From positions 62,001 to 126,000 of the forward strand of contig JACKEA010000011.1 in NCBI GenBank assembly GCA_020633235.1: a DNA stretch of 64,000 nucleotides, written 5' to 3'. Within the stretch, counting starts at the first letter, position 1. Each line of letters begins with the position of its first letter. A program made the translations under genes and the position numbers. Source of the DNA: Polyangiaceae bacterium (GTDB lineage: Bacteria > Myxococcota_A > Polyangia > Polyangiales > Polyangiaceae). The notes beneath the pieces were generated by a model, which saw nothing but the letters and a program-made list of their open reading frames with translations, did no database searches and was not told where the DNA came from. This document shows positions 16,355 to 24,964 of the stretch, in pieces.

Positions 16355-17878
16355 ATGGGCTGGCTCGGCCATACACTGACGGAAGCGAAGAGCGCGGGAA
16401 CGCTGTGGCTCCTCGCGTTGGTGCTGCTGAACACGCTGCTCTCGCGCACCAATCGGGAACGGCGGCTGGTGGTCACGCCGCTGGTGCTCTTGGCGCTGCA
16501 CCTGATCATGGTGCTGGTGCTCGGCGTGCTGAAAGGGCTGGGCAGCGCTGGGCATACCGAGGCCCGCCTCGCAGCGCTGATCTTCGGAGCCATTGCCGCG
16601 ACGACGGCCCTCGGTTCCATCGTCTTCAATCAGGTCTTGGCGCGCCTCAAGCTTCGCGTGCCGCGCATCCTGGAGGACGTGGTGGTCGGTGCAGCTTCGG
16701 TGATTGCCGTGCTCACGGTGGCGTCCCGCACCGGTCTCAATCTCTCCGGCCTGATCGCGACCAGCGCGGTGCTCACCGCGGTGGTCGGCCTCTCGCTGCA
16801 AGACACGCTGGGCAACATCTTGAGCGGCCTGGCGCTGCAGACCGACGACTCCATCCACGTGAACGACTGGATCAAGGTCGGCGACATGGTCGGCCGCGTG
16901 AAGGAGATCCGCTGGCGCTACACGGCGATCGAGACGCGCAACTGGGAGACGGTGATCTTTCCGAACAGCATGTTGGTCAAGGGTCAGGTGATCGTCCTCG
17001 GGCGTCGTGAGGAGCAACCGACGCAGTGGCGTCGCTGGATCTGGTTCAACGTGGACTTTCGCTTTCCGCCGCCGGACGTGCTCGCGGCAGTGAACGAGGC
17101 GCTGGCGGCGGCGCCCATCGAACGGGTGTCGGACAAGCCCCAGGCTCACGCCATCTTGATGGATTTCAAGGAGAGCTACTGCCGCTACGCCGCCCGCTAC
17201 TGGCTCACGGACTTGGCCGTGGACGACCCCACGGACAGCGCCGTGCGCGTGCGCATCTACTTTGCGCTCCGCCGCGCCGGCATTCCGCTGTCGATCCCGG
17301 CGCATGCCATCTTCGTCACGGAAGAATCGAGCCAGCGCGAGCTTCAGAAGGGCACGGAAGAGCACGAGCGAAGGGTACGGATGCTCGCCGGCCTGGATCT
17401 GTTCGACAGCCTGAGCTCGGACGAGCACGCGGCACTGGCGACGGGTCTGCGCTATGCGCCCTTCGCCGCAGGAGAAACGCTCACGCGACAAGGCGCTGAA
17501 GCGCACTGGCTCTACATCGTGGAGTCCGGCGAGGTCGCGGTGATGATCCGCGACGGTAAGACGGAGAAAGAGGTCGCGCGCATTGGCGCGGGGGAGTTCT
17601 TCGGTGAGCGCTCGTTGCTCACCGGGGACCCGCGCTCCGCCACCATCGTGGCCAGGACTCAGGTTGAGTGCTGGCGTCTCGACCAGGCCGTGTTTCGCGA
17701 GCTCCTCGAACGGCGTCCGGAGATCGCCGAAGAAGTGGCGGAGGTTCTCGCTCGGCGAGAAGCGGAGCTGGACCAAGTGAGGGAGGACCTCAGCCAAGAA
17801 GCCGCCGCGCGCCGCATGGCGGAAACCAAGACGGACTTGGTGGCGCGCATCCGGAGCTTCTTCAAGCTCGACGACTGA
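16355..17878 (+). CDS. Mechanosensitive channel MscS fused to a cyclic-nucleotide-binding domain
   Basis: 507 residues from the ATG at 16355. Several N-terminal membrane helices are followed by the MscS pore and beta-domain signature (VVGLSLQDTLGNILSGLAL, then IHVNDWIKVGD). After the MscS C-terminal domain comes a cNMP/CRP-type beta-roll (about residues 350-470) with AGETLTRQGAEAHWLYIVESGEV and GAGEFFGERSLLTGDPRSATI, the phosphate-binding-cassette region. A short coiled coil ends the protein. It is likely a tension-gated channel modulated by a nucleotide, as in bCNG-type MscS proteins. A TTG at 16286 could extend it by 23 residues. Confidence 0.9.
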   Translation: MGWLGHTLTEAKSAGTLWLLALVLLNTLLSRTNRERRLVVTPLVLLALHLIMVLVLGVLKGLGSAGHTEARLAALIFGAIAATTALGSIVFNQVLARLKLRVPRILEDVVVGAASVIAVLTVASRTGLNLSGLIATSAVLTAVVGLSLQDTLGNILSGLALQTDDSIHVNDWIKVGDMVGRVKEIRWRYTAIETRNWETVIFPNSMLVKGQVIVLGRREEQPTQWRRWIWFNVDFRFPPPDVLAAVNEALAAAPIERVSDKPQAHAILMDFKESYCRYAARYWLTDLAVDDPTDSAVRVRIYFALRRAGIPLSIPAHAIFVTEESSQRELQKGTEEHERRVRMLAGLDLFDSLSSDEHAALATGLRYAPFAAGETLTRQGAEAHWLYIVESGEVAVMIRDGKTEKEVARIGAGEFFGERSLLTGDPRSATIVARTQVECWRLDQAVFRELLERRPEIAEEVAEVLARREAELDQVREDLSQEAAARRMAETKTDLVARIRSFFKLDD

Positions 17879-17898
17879 TTTGCTACACGTGGGGGAGG

Positions 17899-18381
17899 AT
17901 GCCGGATCTCGAGTGGTTCGTTCGCGACGACCTCGTGCAGATCGCCGCGGACCGCGGGGTGGCCGTCGCCCAGTTCAAGGGCGTGCCGGAGCCGAGCGCG
18001 TACGCGGCTTATCGACGCGCGTTGGACGCTGCCGTCGCCCACTCCGGCGCACGGGCCGTCGCCGTCCACCTGGCCCGGCCCTCGCAAGCCAAGGCGGACC
18101 GCACCCGCATGAACGCGGAGCTCTCCCAAATGCTGCGCGACTACGACCAGAAGCTCGGCGCCGTGGGTTTCGTCATCCTTGGTGAGGGCTTTTTGAACGC
18201 GATGCTGCGATCCATGGCCTGGCTCGGCATCACGACGGTGCGTCCCAAGACGCCCATCAAGATCTTCGACGACCCCAAGCTCGCCAGCGCCTTCGCGGCA
18301 GGTGCCGCCGGGCGTGAGGAGCGCGACGTGTGGGACGTCGTGTCCCAGTTCCAGAGCGAGGTCGGTCAGTCGCCGCACTGA
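17899..18381 (+). CDS. Hypothetical protein
   Basis: 160 residues. The start ATG at 17899 sits right after GGGGGAGG, a strong ribosome-binding site, which rules out the longer upstream frame. The protein looks soluble and alpha/beta: VAVAQFKGVPEPSAYAAYRR, RAVAVHLARPSQAKADRTRM, GAVGFVILGEGFLNAMLRSM, then TPIKIFDDPKLASAF. No family is recognised; the pattern could fit a SpoIIAA/STAS-like or LipA-like sandwich, but this is only an impression. It follows the channel gene by 20 bp, so probably the same operon, and overlaps the convergent lipoprotein gene by 16 bp. Confidence 0.75.
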   Translation: MPDLEWFVRDDLVQIAADRGVAVAQFKGVPEPSAYAAYRRALDAAVAHSGARAVAVHLARPSQAKADRTRMNAELSQMLRDYDQKLGAVGFVILGEGFLNAMLRSMAWLGITTVRPKTPIKIFDDPKLASAFAAGAAGREERDVWDVVSQFQSEVGQSPH

Positions 18382-19868
18382 CCGGCGACGCTGCCGATGC
18401 CGTTCTTGAAGCCGGAGCGGATGTAGCCTTCGCGCGCCGCCGGCGTCTTCAGGGACTCGTAGGCCGGCGTGGGCTTGAAGCCGTCCTTGAACAGCTTGTA
18501 GGCGGTCTTGCAGTCCTTGGCGCGGGCCGCGCAGATCGCCGCCCAGTGATGAATGCCGTCCTCCGCGCCGTGAGCGGGCACGTTCTTGATCGTCTTGAGC
18601 AACTTCTTGGCGGTGAAGTACGACTGCTCGCACTCCTTCGCCGATGCGCCACCCTTCACGTAGCCCTCCACGATGGTGTGCAGCGCGACCAGGAGCTGGT
18701 CTCGCGGCGCCATCTTGCCGCGACAGAACTCGCCCACCAGGGCGTCCACGGCGTCGTCGTCGTTCGAGTACTTCCCCGGGCCCCGCTGCTCGACGTACTT
18801 GCGCGCCAGCTGTCGACCCGCGTCACACTGGCCGGCGAGCATCAAGCATTTGGGGCGTTCCAGGTCGAGGCCGGAGCTCGCTTCCGTGGACGGATGCTTG
18901 GGATCCAGCGCGTCGTGCTTGTCCAGCTCTGCCAGGCAGCTCTTGCCGTCGCCGGCCCGCAGCTTCGCCTGCGCGGCCAGGTAGCGGTCCTTCGCCTCGG
19001 CGGACATCTCGACCGTTTCGGCGACCTTGCCGGCGGCGTTCAAGGAGCTGTCCGTGTCCGGGGCGCGTTGCGCCGCGTGGTCCGGGTTGTCTCCGGGCTC
19101 GATGGGGCGCAGCGTCAAGCGGATGGGCACCTTGCAGCTCGCGATCTCGTGGGCGGCGTCGCTGGTGCAGCTGGCGAGATCCCCGCCGTGCTTCTCCGCA
19201 CTGTCGTGGCGCTTCTGCTCCCCGCCGGCGCCAAAACCATACAGGCTGCCGCCGGCGCTCAAGCTGCTTTCGGAAGTGGAGCCCAGGGCGAACGCGCCGA
19301 GGTTGTAGCCGTAGACGAAGTGCGTCGCGCCTTGGCAGGCGGGGTTCTTCTGAATGTCGCCCTGATACAACCCCGGGCGCGTGGCATTGCGCGTTCCCGC
19401 GACGAAATACTCCATGCGGAACTTCTCGCCGCCGGCAACGCGGCCGCTCAGCTCGCCGACGCCCAGGGGGAGCTTGGCGTACAGATCTGCTTCCGAGCCG
19501 ATCTCGACGCGCTCCAGTGACCCTGCCGTCCACGACACCGGACGGTAGGCGCTGTACGCGCCGGGTATCGCGTCGTCCCGACACCCATCCAAAATGCGGA
19601 GCTTGCAGCCTTCGTACTGAACCACCACCACGTCCCGCTGCGCCAGGCTCTCGAAGCTGGACATGTCCGTGGCATCCCACTCGATGACGAACGGACGCTC
19701 GTGGTTTTCCGGGTTGCACTTGTTCTTGCCGGCGAAGGTCTCACCCATCAGCCCGCTCTGGCCGGACTCCCGCTTGGGCGTGGTTCCGGGTGCCTGCCCC
19801 GCCCCGCACGCCGTCAGCCCGAGAAACACGACCACGACCAGATGCCGCTTCGTCATCGGGCTGGGCAT
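18366..19868 (-). CDS. Hypothetical lipoprotein with helical repeat C-terminus
   Basis: 500 residues. The signal peptide MTKRHLVVVVFLGLTACG carries a lipobox; starts at 19868 or 19856 both keep it. The N-terminal half looks like a beta-rich surface domain (VIEWDATDMSSFESL, EYFVAGTRNATRPGLYQGD, with paired Cys). The C-terminal half resembles TPR-like helices (AAQAKLRAGDGKSCLAELDKH, LMLAGQCDAGRQLARKY), a common layout in myxobacterial outer-membrane lipoproteins. Function unknown. It is divergent from the radical SAM gene, 164 bp apart, and overlaps the upstream hypothetical gene tail by 16 bp. Confidence 0.75.
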   Translation of the reverse strand: MPSPMTKRHLVVVVFLGLTACGAGQAPGTTPKRESGQSGLMGETFAGKNKCNPENHERPFVIEWDATDMSSFESLAQRDVVVVQYEGCKLRILDGCRDDAIPGAYSAYRPVSWTAGSLERVEIGSEADLYAKLPLGVGELSGRVAGGEKFRMEYFVAGTRNATRPGLYQGDIQKNPACQGATHFVYGYNLGAFALGSTSESSLSAGGSLYGFGAGGEQKRHDSAEKHGGDLASCTSDAAHEIASCKVPIRLTLRPIEPGDNPDHAAQRAPDTDSSLNAAGKVAETVEMSAEAKDRYLAAQAKLRAGDGKSCLAELDKHDALDPKHPSTEASSGLDLERPKCLMLAGQCDAGRQLARKYVEQRGPGKYSNDDDAVDALVGEFCRGKMAPRDQLLVALHTIVEGYVKGGASAKECEQSYFTAKKLLKTIKNVPAHGAEDGIHHWAAICAARAKDCKTAYKLFKDGFKPTPAYESLKTPAAREGYIRSGFKNGIGSVAGQCGD

Positions 19869-20032
19869 AACATGGGTGTTGGTCCGTCGCGATCGCCGTC
19901 GCTGCGCTCCTTGCGCGTGAACACGCTGGGACCTCGCGCATGCGCAACTTGTGCGCGAGCTCGCGCCAACAATCGCGTGGTTCCGTCGGGGCACGTGCAT
20001 TGCACGATCCGGCGCTTTCCTTGGAGGCGGTC

Positions 20033-22240
20033 ATGGACGTGGTGCTCATCGGCGCGGATTTCGAAGAGAACCTGGGCGTCGGCGCGATTGCAGCGGTAGC
20101 GCGGCAGGCGGGCCACGCGGTGGGCGTGGTGCCCTTCAACGTGCCGGCGCAGGCGCAGGGGATCGCCGAGCGCGTCGCTCGTGCGAAGCCCGACGTGGTC
20201 GGGCTCAGCATGCAGTTCCAGCATCGCGCGCACGAGTTCTTGGCGCTCTCTCGTGCACTACGGCGTGCGGGCTACCGCGGGCACATCGTTGCCGGCGGAC
20301 AGTTCGCGACGCTGGCCAACAAGGACGTACTGGAAGGTCGCCACGGAGTGGACAGCGTGGTGCTGTACGACGGCGAAGAGACCTTTGGCGAGCTCTTGGC
20401 CGCCCTGGAAGGCGGTATGTCTCTCGAGAACGTGGCGGGTCTCGCGCTATCCGGTCCCCTCGGCGTGCGTCACACTCCGGCGCGGCGTCTGCTGGACGAC
20501 TTGGACCAGCTGCCGTTTCCGCTGCGCTATCGCGAGCACACCCGCCACGTCGGCATTCCATTCATTCCCGTGATGGCGGGGCGCGGCTGCTGGGGTCGCT
20601 GCAGCTACTGCTCCATCACCAGCTACTACCGCGAAGCAAAGCAGGCCGGAGGCGGACGCACCTTCCGGCAGCGGACTCCGAAGAGCGTGGCTCGGGAGAT
20701 GGCGGACCTGTACGACCACGCCGGTGAGCCCTGCATCTTCTGCTTCCACGACGACAATTTTCTGCTGCCCAAGCCCGCGGACTCGCTCGGGCGCCTGCGC
20801 GCGATTCGTAGTGAGCTGAACGAGCAAGGCGTGGGCACCCTCGGCATGGTGGGCAAGTGCCGTCCGGAAACCCTGACGGACGATCTGGCTCAGGAGCTGG
20901 CGAAGCTGGGCGTGATCCGGCTGTACGTCGGCGTGGAGAACGCCAGCGAAGAGGGCGCCGCGCACTTGGGTCGCGGCAAGCAACACCTGGCCATCGGCGC
21001 GGCGCTGTCCGCCTGCAGGAAGGCGGGCATCTTCGCCTGCTACAACCTGCTGATCTTCGAGCCGGGCGCGCACATCGAGGACGTGAAGACCAATCTGGAG
21101 TTCATGCGCGCCCACGCGGACCATCCCGTGAATTTCTGTCGCGCGGAACCTTACGTGGGCACGCCGCTCCAGGAAGAGCTGGCCGCGAGCAGCAACCTGG
21201 GCGGTAGCTACCTGGGCTTCGACTATCGCATCGGGGACGATCGCACGGAGCTGCTCTTCCGGATCGTCGCGGCGGTGTTTCGCGAGCGGAACTTCCGCCC
21301 CGACGGCGTGGCCAACCGCACCATGGGGCTCGGCTACACCGTGCGCGTGATCGAGCACTTCTACGAAGACCCGCGCGGCGAGCGCTTCGCGCTGTCTCGG
21401 CGCGCCGCAGCGCTGACTCGGCGCATCACGCTGGATACGGCGGAATACCTGGAACGCGCCATCGATCTGGCGGAGAGCGCAGACCTCTCCGACCGCGACG
21501 CGATCGAGCGGCGCGCCGCATTGCTCGGCCTGGAGGTCGCGGCAGCCGACGGCCTGTGGCAGCGCGAGCTGGACGCGCTGCACGCCGAGTTCGAGGCGTT
21601 CGTGGAGAGCGCCGGGCGCCCCGCGCCGGCCGCGCGCGCCCGGCGTGCCCTCAGGATCGCCCGCAGCGTGGCCTTCGGCGCCACGCTCGTCGTGGGCACT
21701 GGTGCGGTCACCGGCTGCGGCGGTGAGAGCACGACCACCGGCGTGACCAAGGACGCCGGCAAGGACGTCGCCGTCGTGGATCCTCCGCCGCCAGACGCGG
21801 GCCAGGACGCCATCGTCGTCGACCCCGTGCCCGACGACTCGGGTCTGGACGCCGGCAGCGACAGCACCGTGGTGGATCCGCCGCCGGTGGATGCCGGCGT
21901 AGACATCAACGTGGATCCCGCGCCCCAGGACTCGGGGCTCGACGCCCAGCTCATCGATCAGTGGCGCGAGACCACGCCGCGCCGTTCGCGCCGCAGCGAC
22001 GACCTGCCGCTGTTTGCGCCGCCCGATGTGCGCCTCTCGGCCGTGCGCGATGGCGATCGCATCGCGGTGACGCTGAACGGCGGTCCCGACGCCATCAGCA
22101 CTCGCTGGCAAGCCGATGGCGCCGTGGAGGGCGAAGGACGGGAGGTGCACTGGACCCCCGCCGAGGACGATCAAATCTGCGTGGCGGTGCGCACCCAAGG
22201 TGGCGTCGCGTTTGCCACCCTCCGCGCCAAGGCGGTGTGA
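20033..22240 (+). CDS. B12-binding radical SAM protein with a lipoprotein-like C-terminal extension
   Basis: 735 residues from the ATG at 20033, preceded by TTGGAGG. Residues 1-125 form a cobalamin-binding-like Rossmann domain. The 4Fe-4S motif is CxxxCxxC (C186, C190, C193) in RGCWGRCSYCS, followed by a typical radical SAM barrel to about 430. A helical region runs to about 540. Then comes an odd tail: a hydrophobic stretch (SVAFGATLVVGTGAVTGCGG, about 543-562) ending like a lipobox, an Asp/Pro repeat section built from VVDPPPxDAGxD units (575-645), and a small Ig-like domain ending GGVAFATLRAKAV. Substrate unknown. The tail end is the source sequence of the repeat that bounds both accessory regions. 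Confidence 0.85.
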   Translation: MDVVLIGADFEENLGVGAIAAVARQAGHAVGVVPFNVPAQAQGIAERVARAKPDVVGLSMQFQHRAHEFLALSRALRRAGYRGHIVAGGQFATLANKDVLEGRHGVDSVVLYDGEETFGELLAALEGGMSLENVAGLALSGPLGVRHTPARRLLDDLDQLPFPLRYREHTRHVGIPFIPVMAGRGCWGRCSYCSITSYYREAKQAGGGRTFRQRTPKSVAREMADLYDHAGEPCIFCFHDDNFLLPKPADSLGRLRAIRSELNEQGVGTLGMVGKCRPETLTDDLAQELAKLGVIRLYVGVENASEEGAAHLGRGKQHLAIGAALSACRKAGIFACYNLLIFEPGAHIEDVKTNLEFMRAHADHPVNFCRAEPYVGTPLQEELAASSNLGGSYLGFDYRIGDDRTELLFRIVAAVFRERNFRPDGVANRTMGLGYTVRVIEHFYEDPRGERFALSRRAAALTRRITLDTAEYLERAIDLAESADLSDRDAIERRAALLGLEVAAADGLWQRELDALHAEFEAFVESAGRPAPAARARRALRIARSVAFGATLVVGTGAVTGCGGESTTTGVTKDAGKDVAVVDPPPPDAGQDAIVVDPVPDDSGLDAGSDSTVVDPPPVDAGVDINVDPAPQDSGLDAQLIDQWRETTPRRSRRSDDLPLFAPPDVRLSAVRDGDRIAVTLNGGPDAISTRWQADGAVEGEGREVHWTPAEDDQICVAVRTQGGVAFATLRAKAV

Positions 22241-22249
22241 AGGCTACTC
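22189..22249 (+). repeat. GGVAFATLRAKAV repeat, copy B (3' end of the radical SAM gene)
   Basis: This is the only one of the four copies attached to an intact gene body. It encodes VRTQGGVAFATLRAKAV-TGA followed by AGGCTACT. It is 55/56 identical to copy C at 8325-8381 (inverted) and carries the same AGGCTACT tail as copy D at 30609-30665 (direct). Confidence 0.85.
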
Positions 22250-22372
22250 GAGTTGGCCGCCGTCACAATCAAGATCGAGGACAGGAGGCCGTCACGGAGC
22301 AGGCGCTGTAAGTACGAATTGTCGTGGCGGCGTTGTCCTACGACAGGCAGTACCCGAAAGATCAACGATCTC

Positions 22373-22431
22373 GGCGCGCCCCGCCGGATTCGAACCTCCG
22401 AACACCGGATTCGAAGTCTCCGTCCCACGAC
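22373..22431 (-). other. tRNA-Arg-like 3'-half fragment
   Basis: On the minus strand: GAGACTTCGAATCC (anticodon-arm-like), GGAGGTTCGAATCC (T-loop) and the end GGGGCGCGCC. It parallels 15309-15359. A GGTTCGAATCC T-loop and a GGGCGCGCC end are tRNA-Arg(UCU) features, but no 5' half is present and stem pairing is incomplete. Confidence 0.5.
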
Positions 22432-22663
22432 AGCGCTGCGGCCTGATGGGGCCAAGTGTGGAACCTCTTTCAGCTTCGGTGCTCCGCGCCCGCACCAGCC
22501 CGCATGCACCGGACTGAAAGTCCGACGCCACGACAGTTCCACGACAGCCCGGGCTTGCGCTGCCGACATGCCAGAGACCAAGGTCTGGGCGACGGAACTA
22601 CGGGGCACCAACGGACCTGGAATCCACCACTGCACCAAGCCGCACAAAGGAGCTTGGTGCGGC

Positions 22664-24106
22664 CTACTTCCGACCACCGGAACCGACCGTCCAGAGGAAC
22701 CTGTCGGGACGGGAGACCTGCTTGCGGAGAACCGAGAACGTCGGCCAGCTCATTGCATACTTGCTGTTGTAAGCCTGCCAAGCGACCAGTTCGGCGCTGG
22801 CGCCGTAGTGCTGCTGGAGGGTCTTCAGCACCCCCAAAACGTCTGTGCCCTTCTGAAACGCACGGCCCGCGACCTCCATCGGGACCAACAGCTCCGCGGC
22901 GAAGGCGCCAGCCCGTTGCTCGACAGGACGGAACACGTTGCCGCCGATGACCTCTGCAAGGGGAAGCGCAGCAGTCCGGTCAAGCAAGAGGTGGGTGATC
23001 TCATGCGCAAGCGTCGCACGTCGTCCAGGCTCTTCGCAGGAATGTCGTCCGTGGGGATTCACCAAGATGATTGGGCCATGCGATGGTCCCCAACACGCAA
23101 CTGCCTCGATGTTCTCGTCATCGATGCCGAGTTCATCGATCTTCACGTTCCACTGTGCGAGTAGTGTTCGAGGCTCGACACGCTCGTCGGGCCCTATGTT
23201 GAGCCTTTGTCTCAACCAACGGGCCATTCGGTAGCCGACAAGTGCGGGCTTCGTGTCGCCGTTGCCAGCGCCCAGTACGCTTTGTGCATTGACCGCCATC
23301 TGGTCAAGCTCTGGCGTCTGCACCTTGGGCGCCGCCCTCATGCACGCGATGATTGCCTTTACGACGGACGCATCCGTCGTAGGCACCGACATCCTTGCAG
23401 CAGCGAGAAGTTCGTTCGACGAGAATGCGTCTGGCGCTTGCTGCGGGTCGATCTCGAACGTCCCGGATACGTCGCCATCAGCCAGCTCTGACAGCTCGCC
23501 GGTGCTCACCCCGACCGCAATTGCGGCAAGCTCGGACGAGCTTCGATCCATCCGCCGCTGCCACGCATTCGCAAGGTCTGTCCAGCGTTCGTCGGTAGAC
23601 GAAGCGGTTCGTCGAACCACCTTCTCCACAACCCCTTCGAGTGCCTCGAACACCAGCTCCGATGAAAGTAAGGCGCCCGATGTCTTACCGACAACCCAGG
23701 CTCGTAGCCCTTCGCGAACCACCCAGAGCTGCGGCAAGAGCTTGCCCTGAACTCCCATAGCGAGGTCATGCCGATGCCGGAACTCGAACATCATGTTCTC
23801 GTTCTCCGCCGCCTCGTCCGCGTCCATCGAGTCCAGCCACTCTTGGCTTATGGCAAGGAAGGTCTTGGGGTCGCGGACCACTGGTCCCGCTGGCCACCCG
23901 TTTTCGAGAACCAACCAGCTCCACACTTCGGCCAGGTGCTCCGCAAGCTCGCCCCAGGTCCACCGAACGCCCTCCGAGCCGTCCGCCGTCTTGCGGCCCC
24001 AAAGCACCTCGTCGCCGAGCTTGACGCACAACCGCCCCCAGGTCGGATCAGTGTCCGCCTTCTGCTCCTCCCAGGTGAGGTCGAACGTGAGTTCGGGGTC
24101 AGCCAT
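22664..24106 (-). CDS. Large ImmA/IrrE-domain metallopeptidase
   Basis: 480 residues. The C-terminal third holds an ImmA/IrrE-type zinc peptidase: IILVNPHGRHS, then RRATLAHEITHLLLDR (HEITH), the VIGGNVFRPVEQRAGAFAAE region supplying the Glu ligand segment, and LLVPMEVAG. The N-terminal 300 residues are unlike the usual XRE fusion: WTWGELAEHLAEVWSWLVLE, then helical stretches including MDADEAAENENMMFEFRHRHD. Its start directly abuts the stop of the preceding 161-residue gene (no gap), so the two are translationally linked. ImmA-type proteases regulate mobile elements or act in toxin-antitoxin and defence systems; the target here is unknown. Confidence 0.8.
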   Translation of the reverse strand: MADPELTFDLTWEEQKADTDPTWGRLCVKLGDEVLWGRKTADGSEGVRWTWGELAEHLAEVWSWLVLENGWPAGPVVRDPKTFLAISQEWLDSMDADEAAENENMMFEFRHRHDLAMGVQGKLLPQLWVVREGLRAWVVGKTSGALLSSELVFEALEGVVEKVVRRTASSTDERWTDLANAWQRRMDRSSSELAAIAVGVSTGELSELADGDVSGTFEIDPQQAPDAFSSNELLAAARMSVPTTDASVVKAIIACMRAAPKVQTPELDQMAVNAQSVLGAGNGDTKPALVGYRMARWLRQRLNIGPDERVEPRTLLAQWNVKIDELGIDDENIEAVACWGPSHGPIILVNPHGRHSCEEPGRRATLAHEITHLLLDRTAALPLAEVIGGNVFRPVEQRAGAFAAELLVPMEVAGRAFQKGTDVLGVLKTLQQHYGASAELVAWQAYNSKYAMSWPTFSVLRKQVSRPDRFLWTVGSGGRK

Positions 24107-24592
24107 CTAGGTGTACTTCTCGGTCTCTTGCATCCAATTGTCGAACTCGGCTTGGGCGCCTTCCTTTGTGGCGAGCGCCCGGAGCTGGTCACGAACGGCT
24201 CGCGGGATGCGGTTCTTCACATCGGGAAAGCCGTGGTAGTTGCGCGTGTTCCCTCGCCGGTGGGCCCGGTAGGGCACGCCCTTGTAGGTGTTGAACACGT
24301 ACTTGGGGATCGGGCTGCGGTCGGTTGCTGGGCTCCAGCGGACGCCCTCATCGAGAAGTCGCTGCGCCAGTTCGGTGTCGATCTCGGACGAGCACTTTCC
24401 AACGAGGGCACCGTCTTCATCCTCGGTGACACGAGCCACTGCCGAAGTCCCACGGTGCTTCTCGCGGTGGTTCAAGTCCGGGTCGTAGGTCAGTTCCACC
24501 GGCTCCTCAAACGCGGCGAAGCCTAATGATAGCAGCCCCGCCAGCGCAAGAGGCGCCCGTGTCAAGCCACAGTTGAGCGCAGTTTGTTGCAT
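24107..24592 (-). CDS. Hypothetical protein coupled to the ImmA gene
   Basis: 161 residues from the ATG at 24592, which has AGGA five bases upstream. A GTG at 24499, with GAGGAG upstream, would give 130 residues and remove a short hydrophobic segment (APLALAGLLSLGFAAF). The conserved-looking core is TYDPDLNHREKHRG, KYVFNTYKGVPYRAHRRGN and TRNYHGFPDVKNRIP, rich in Arg, His, Tyr and Asn, as in small nuclease or toxin domains, but no known family is recognised. The stop at 24107-24109 abuts the ATG of the ImmA gene, an arrangement that suggests a toxin-like protein with its protease partner. That is inference. Confidence 0.6.
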   Translation of the reverse strand: MQQTALNCGLTRAPLALAGLLSLGFAAFEEPVELTYDPDLNHREKHRGTSAVARVTEDEDGALVGKCSSEIDTELAQRLLDEGVRWSPATDRSPIPKYVFNTYKGVPYRAHRRGNTRNYHGFPDVKNRIPRAVRDQLRALATKEGAQAEFDNWMQETEKYT

Positions 24593-24681
24593 GCGTCCTA
24601 AGGGACGCAAGAAACGCGCCTGCGGCGGCGGCGAAGTGAACCGCTGTTCAGGAAGCGAGGGACGCCGCCGCCGGTGAATGG

Positions 24682-24964
24682 TCAAGCGAGCCAGAGTATT
24701 GGCGCCTCGACTACCCAGCTCCCGAACACCTGCACCAGCTCGAACAGGTCGTCGGTGCCGGCGTGGGCGATCCTCCCGCCCTTCTCCACGAAGTCCGAGA
24801 GCTGGTTCGCCAACAACCGAGCCGCCAGCATCAACGCCTGGAGCGTGTCGCTCTCCGCTAATGTCGGGGTGGCGCACGCCCAGCCCCTCGATCCCGCAAG
24901 GGCACTTCGCTTCCTGCTCGTCCACCGTGTACGGCAAGCCGGGTCGGTCAGTCTTCGTCATCAT
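24682..24964 (-). pseudogene. Frameshifted paralogue of the accessory-region-1 gene at 12628-12910
   Basis: The first frame reads RPGLPYTVDEQEAKCPCGIE and GVRHPDISGE; after a frameshift near 24850 it goes on ESDTLQALMLAARLLANQLS, then DFVEKGGRIAHAGTDDLFEL and ends TGA at 24682-24684. It matches the region 1 copy over PFTVDE, CPCGI, PDTSG and DTLRALMLAARLL. Family unknown. Both copies are broken by a frameshift, which argues that the gene is dispensable in this genome. Confidence 0.55.

Larger units (their letters stand above)
22185..22548 (-). repeat. ~360-bp unit, inverted copy of 15184-15505
   Basis: Read on the minus strand it contains, in order, the GTCGTGGAACTGTCG block, GGACTTTCAGTCC hairpin, GCGGGCTGGTGCGG, CTGAAAGAGGTTCC, the tRNA-Arg-like 3' half, ACAACGCCGCCAC and the 3' end of the radical SAM gene. 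The same order occurs at 15184-15505. It begins accessory region 2. Confidence 0.7.

Noticed and set aside
20447..22198. 583-codon open frame on the minus strand opposite the radical SAM gene
   Set aside because: Composition typical of an antisense frame in high-GC DNA (Arg/Gly/His rich, no motif), while the plus strand has the CxxxCxxC and a ribosome-binding site.
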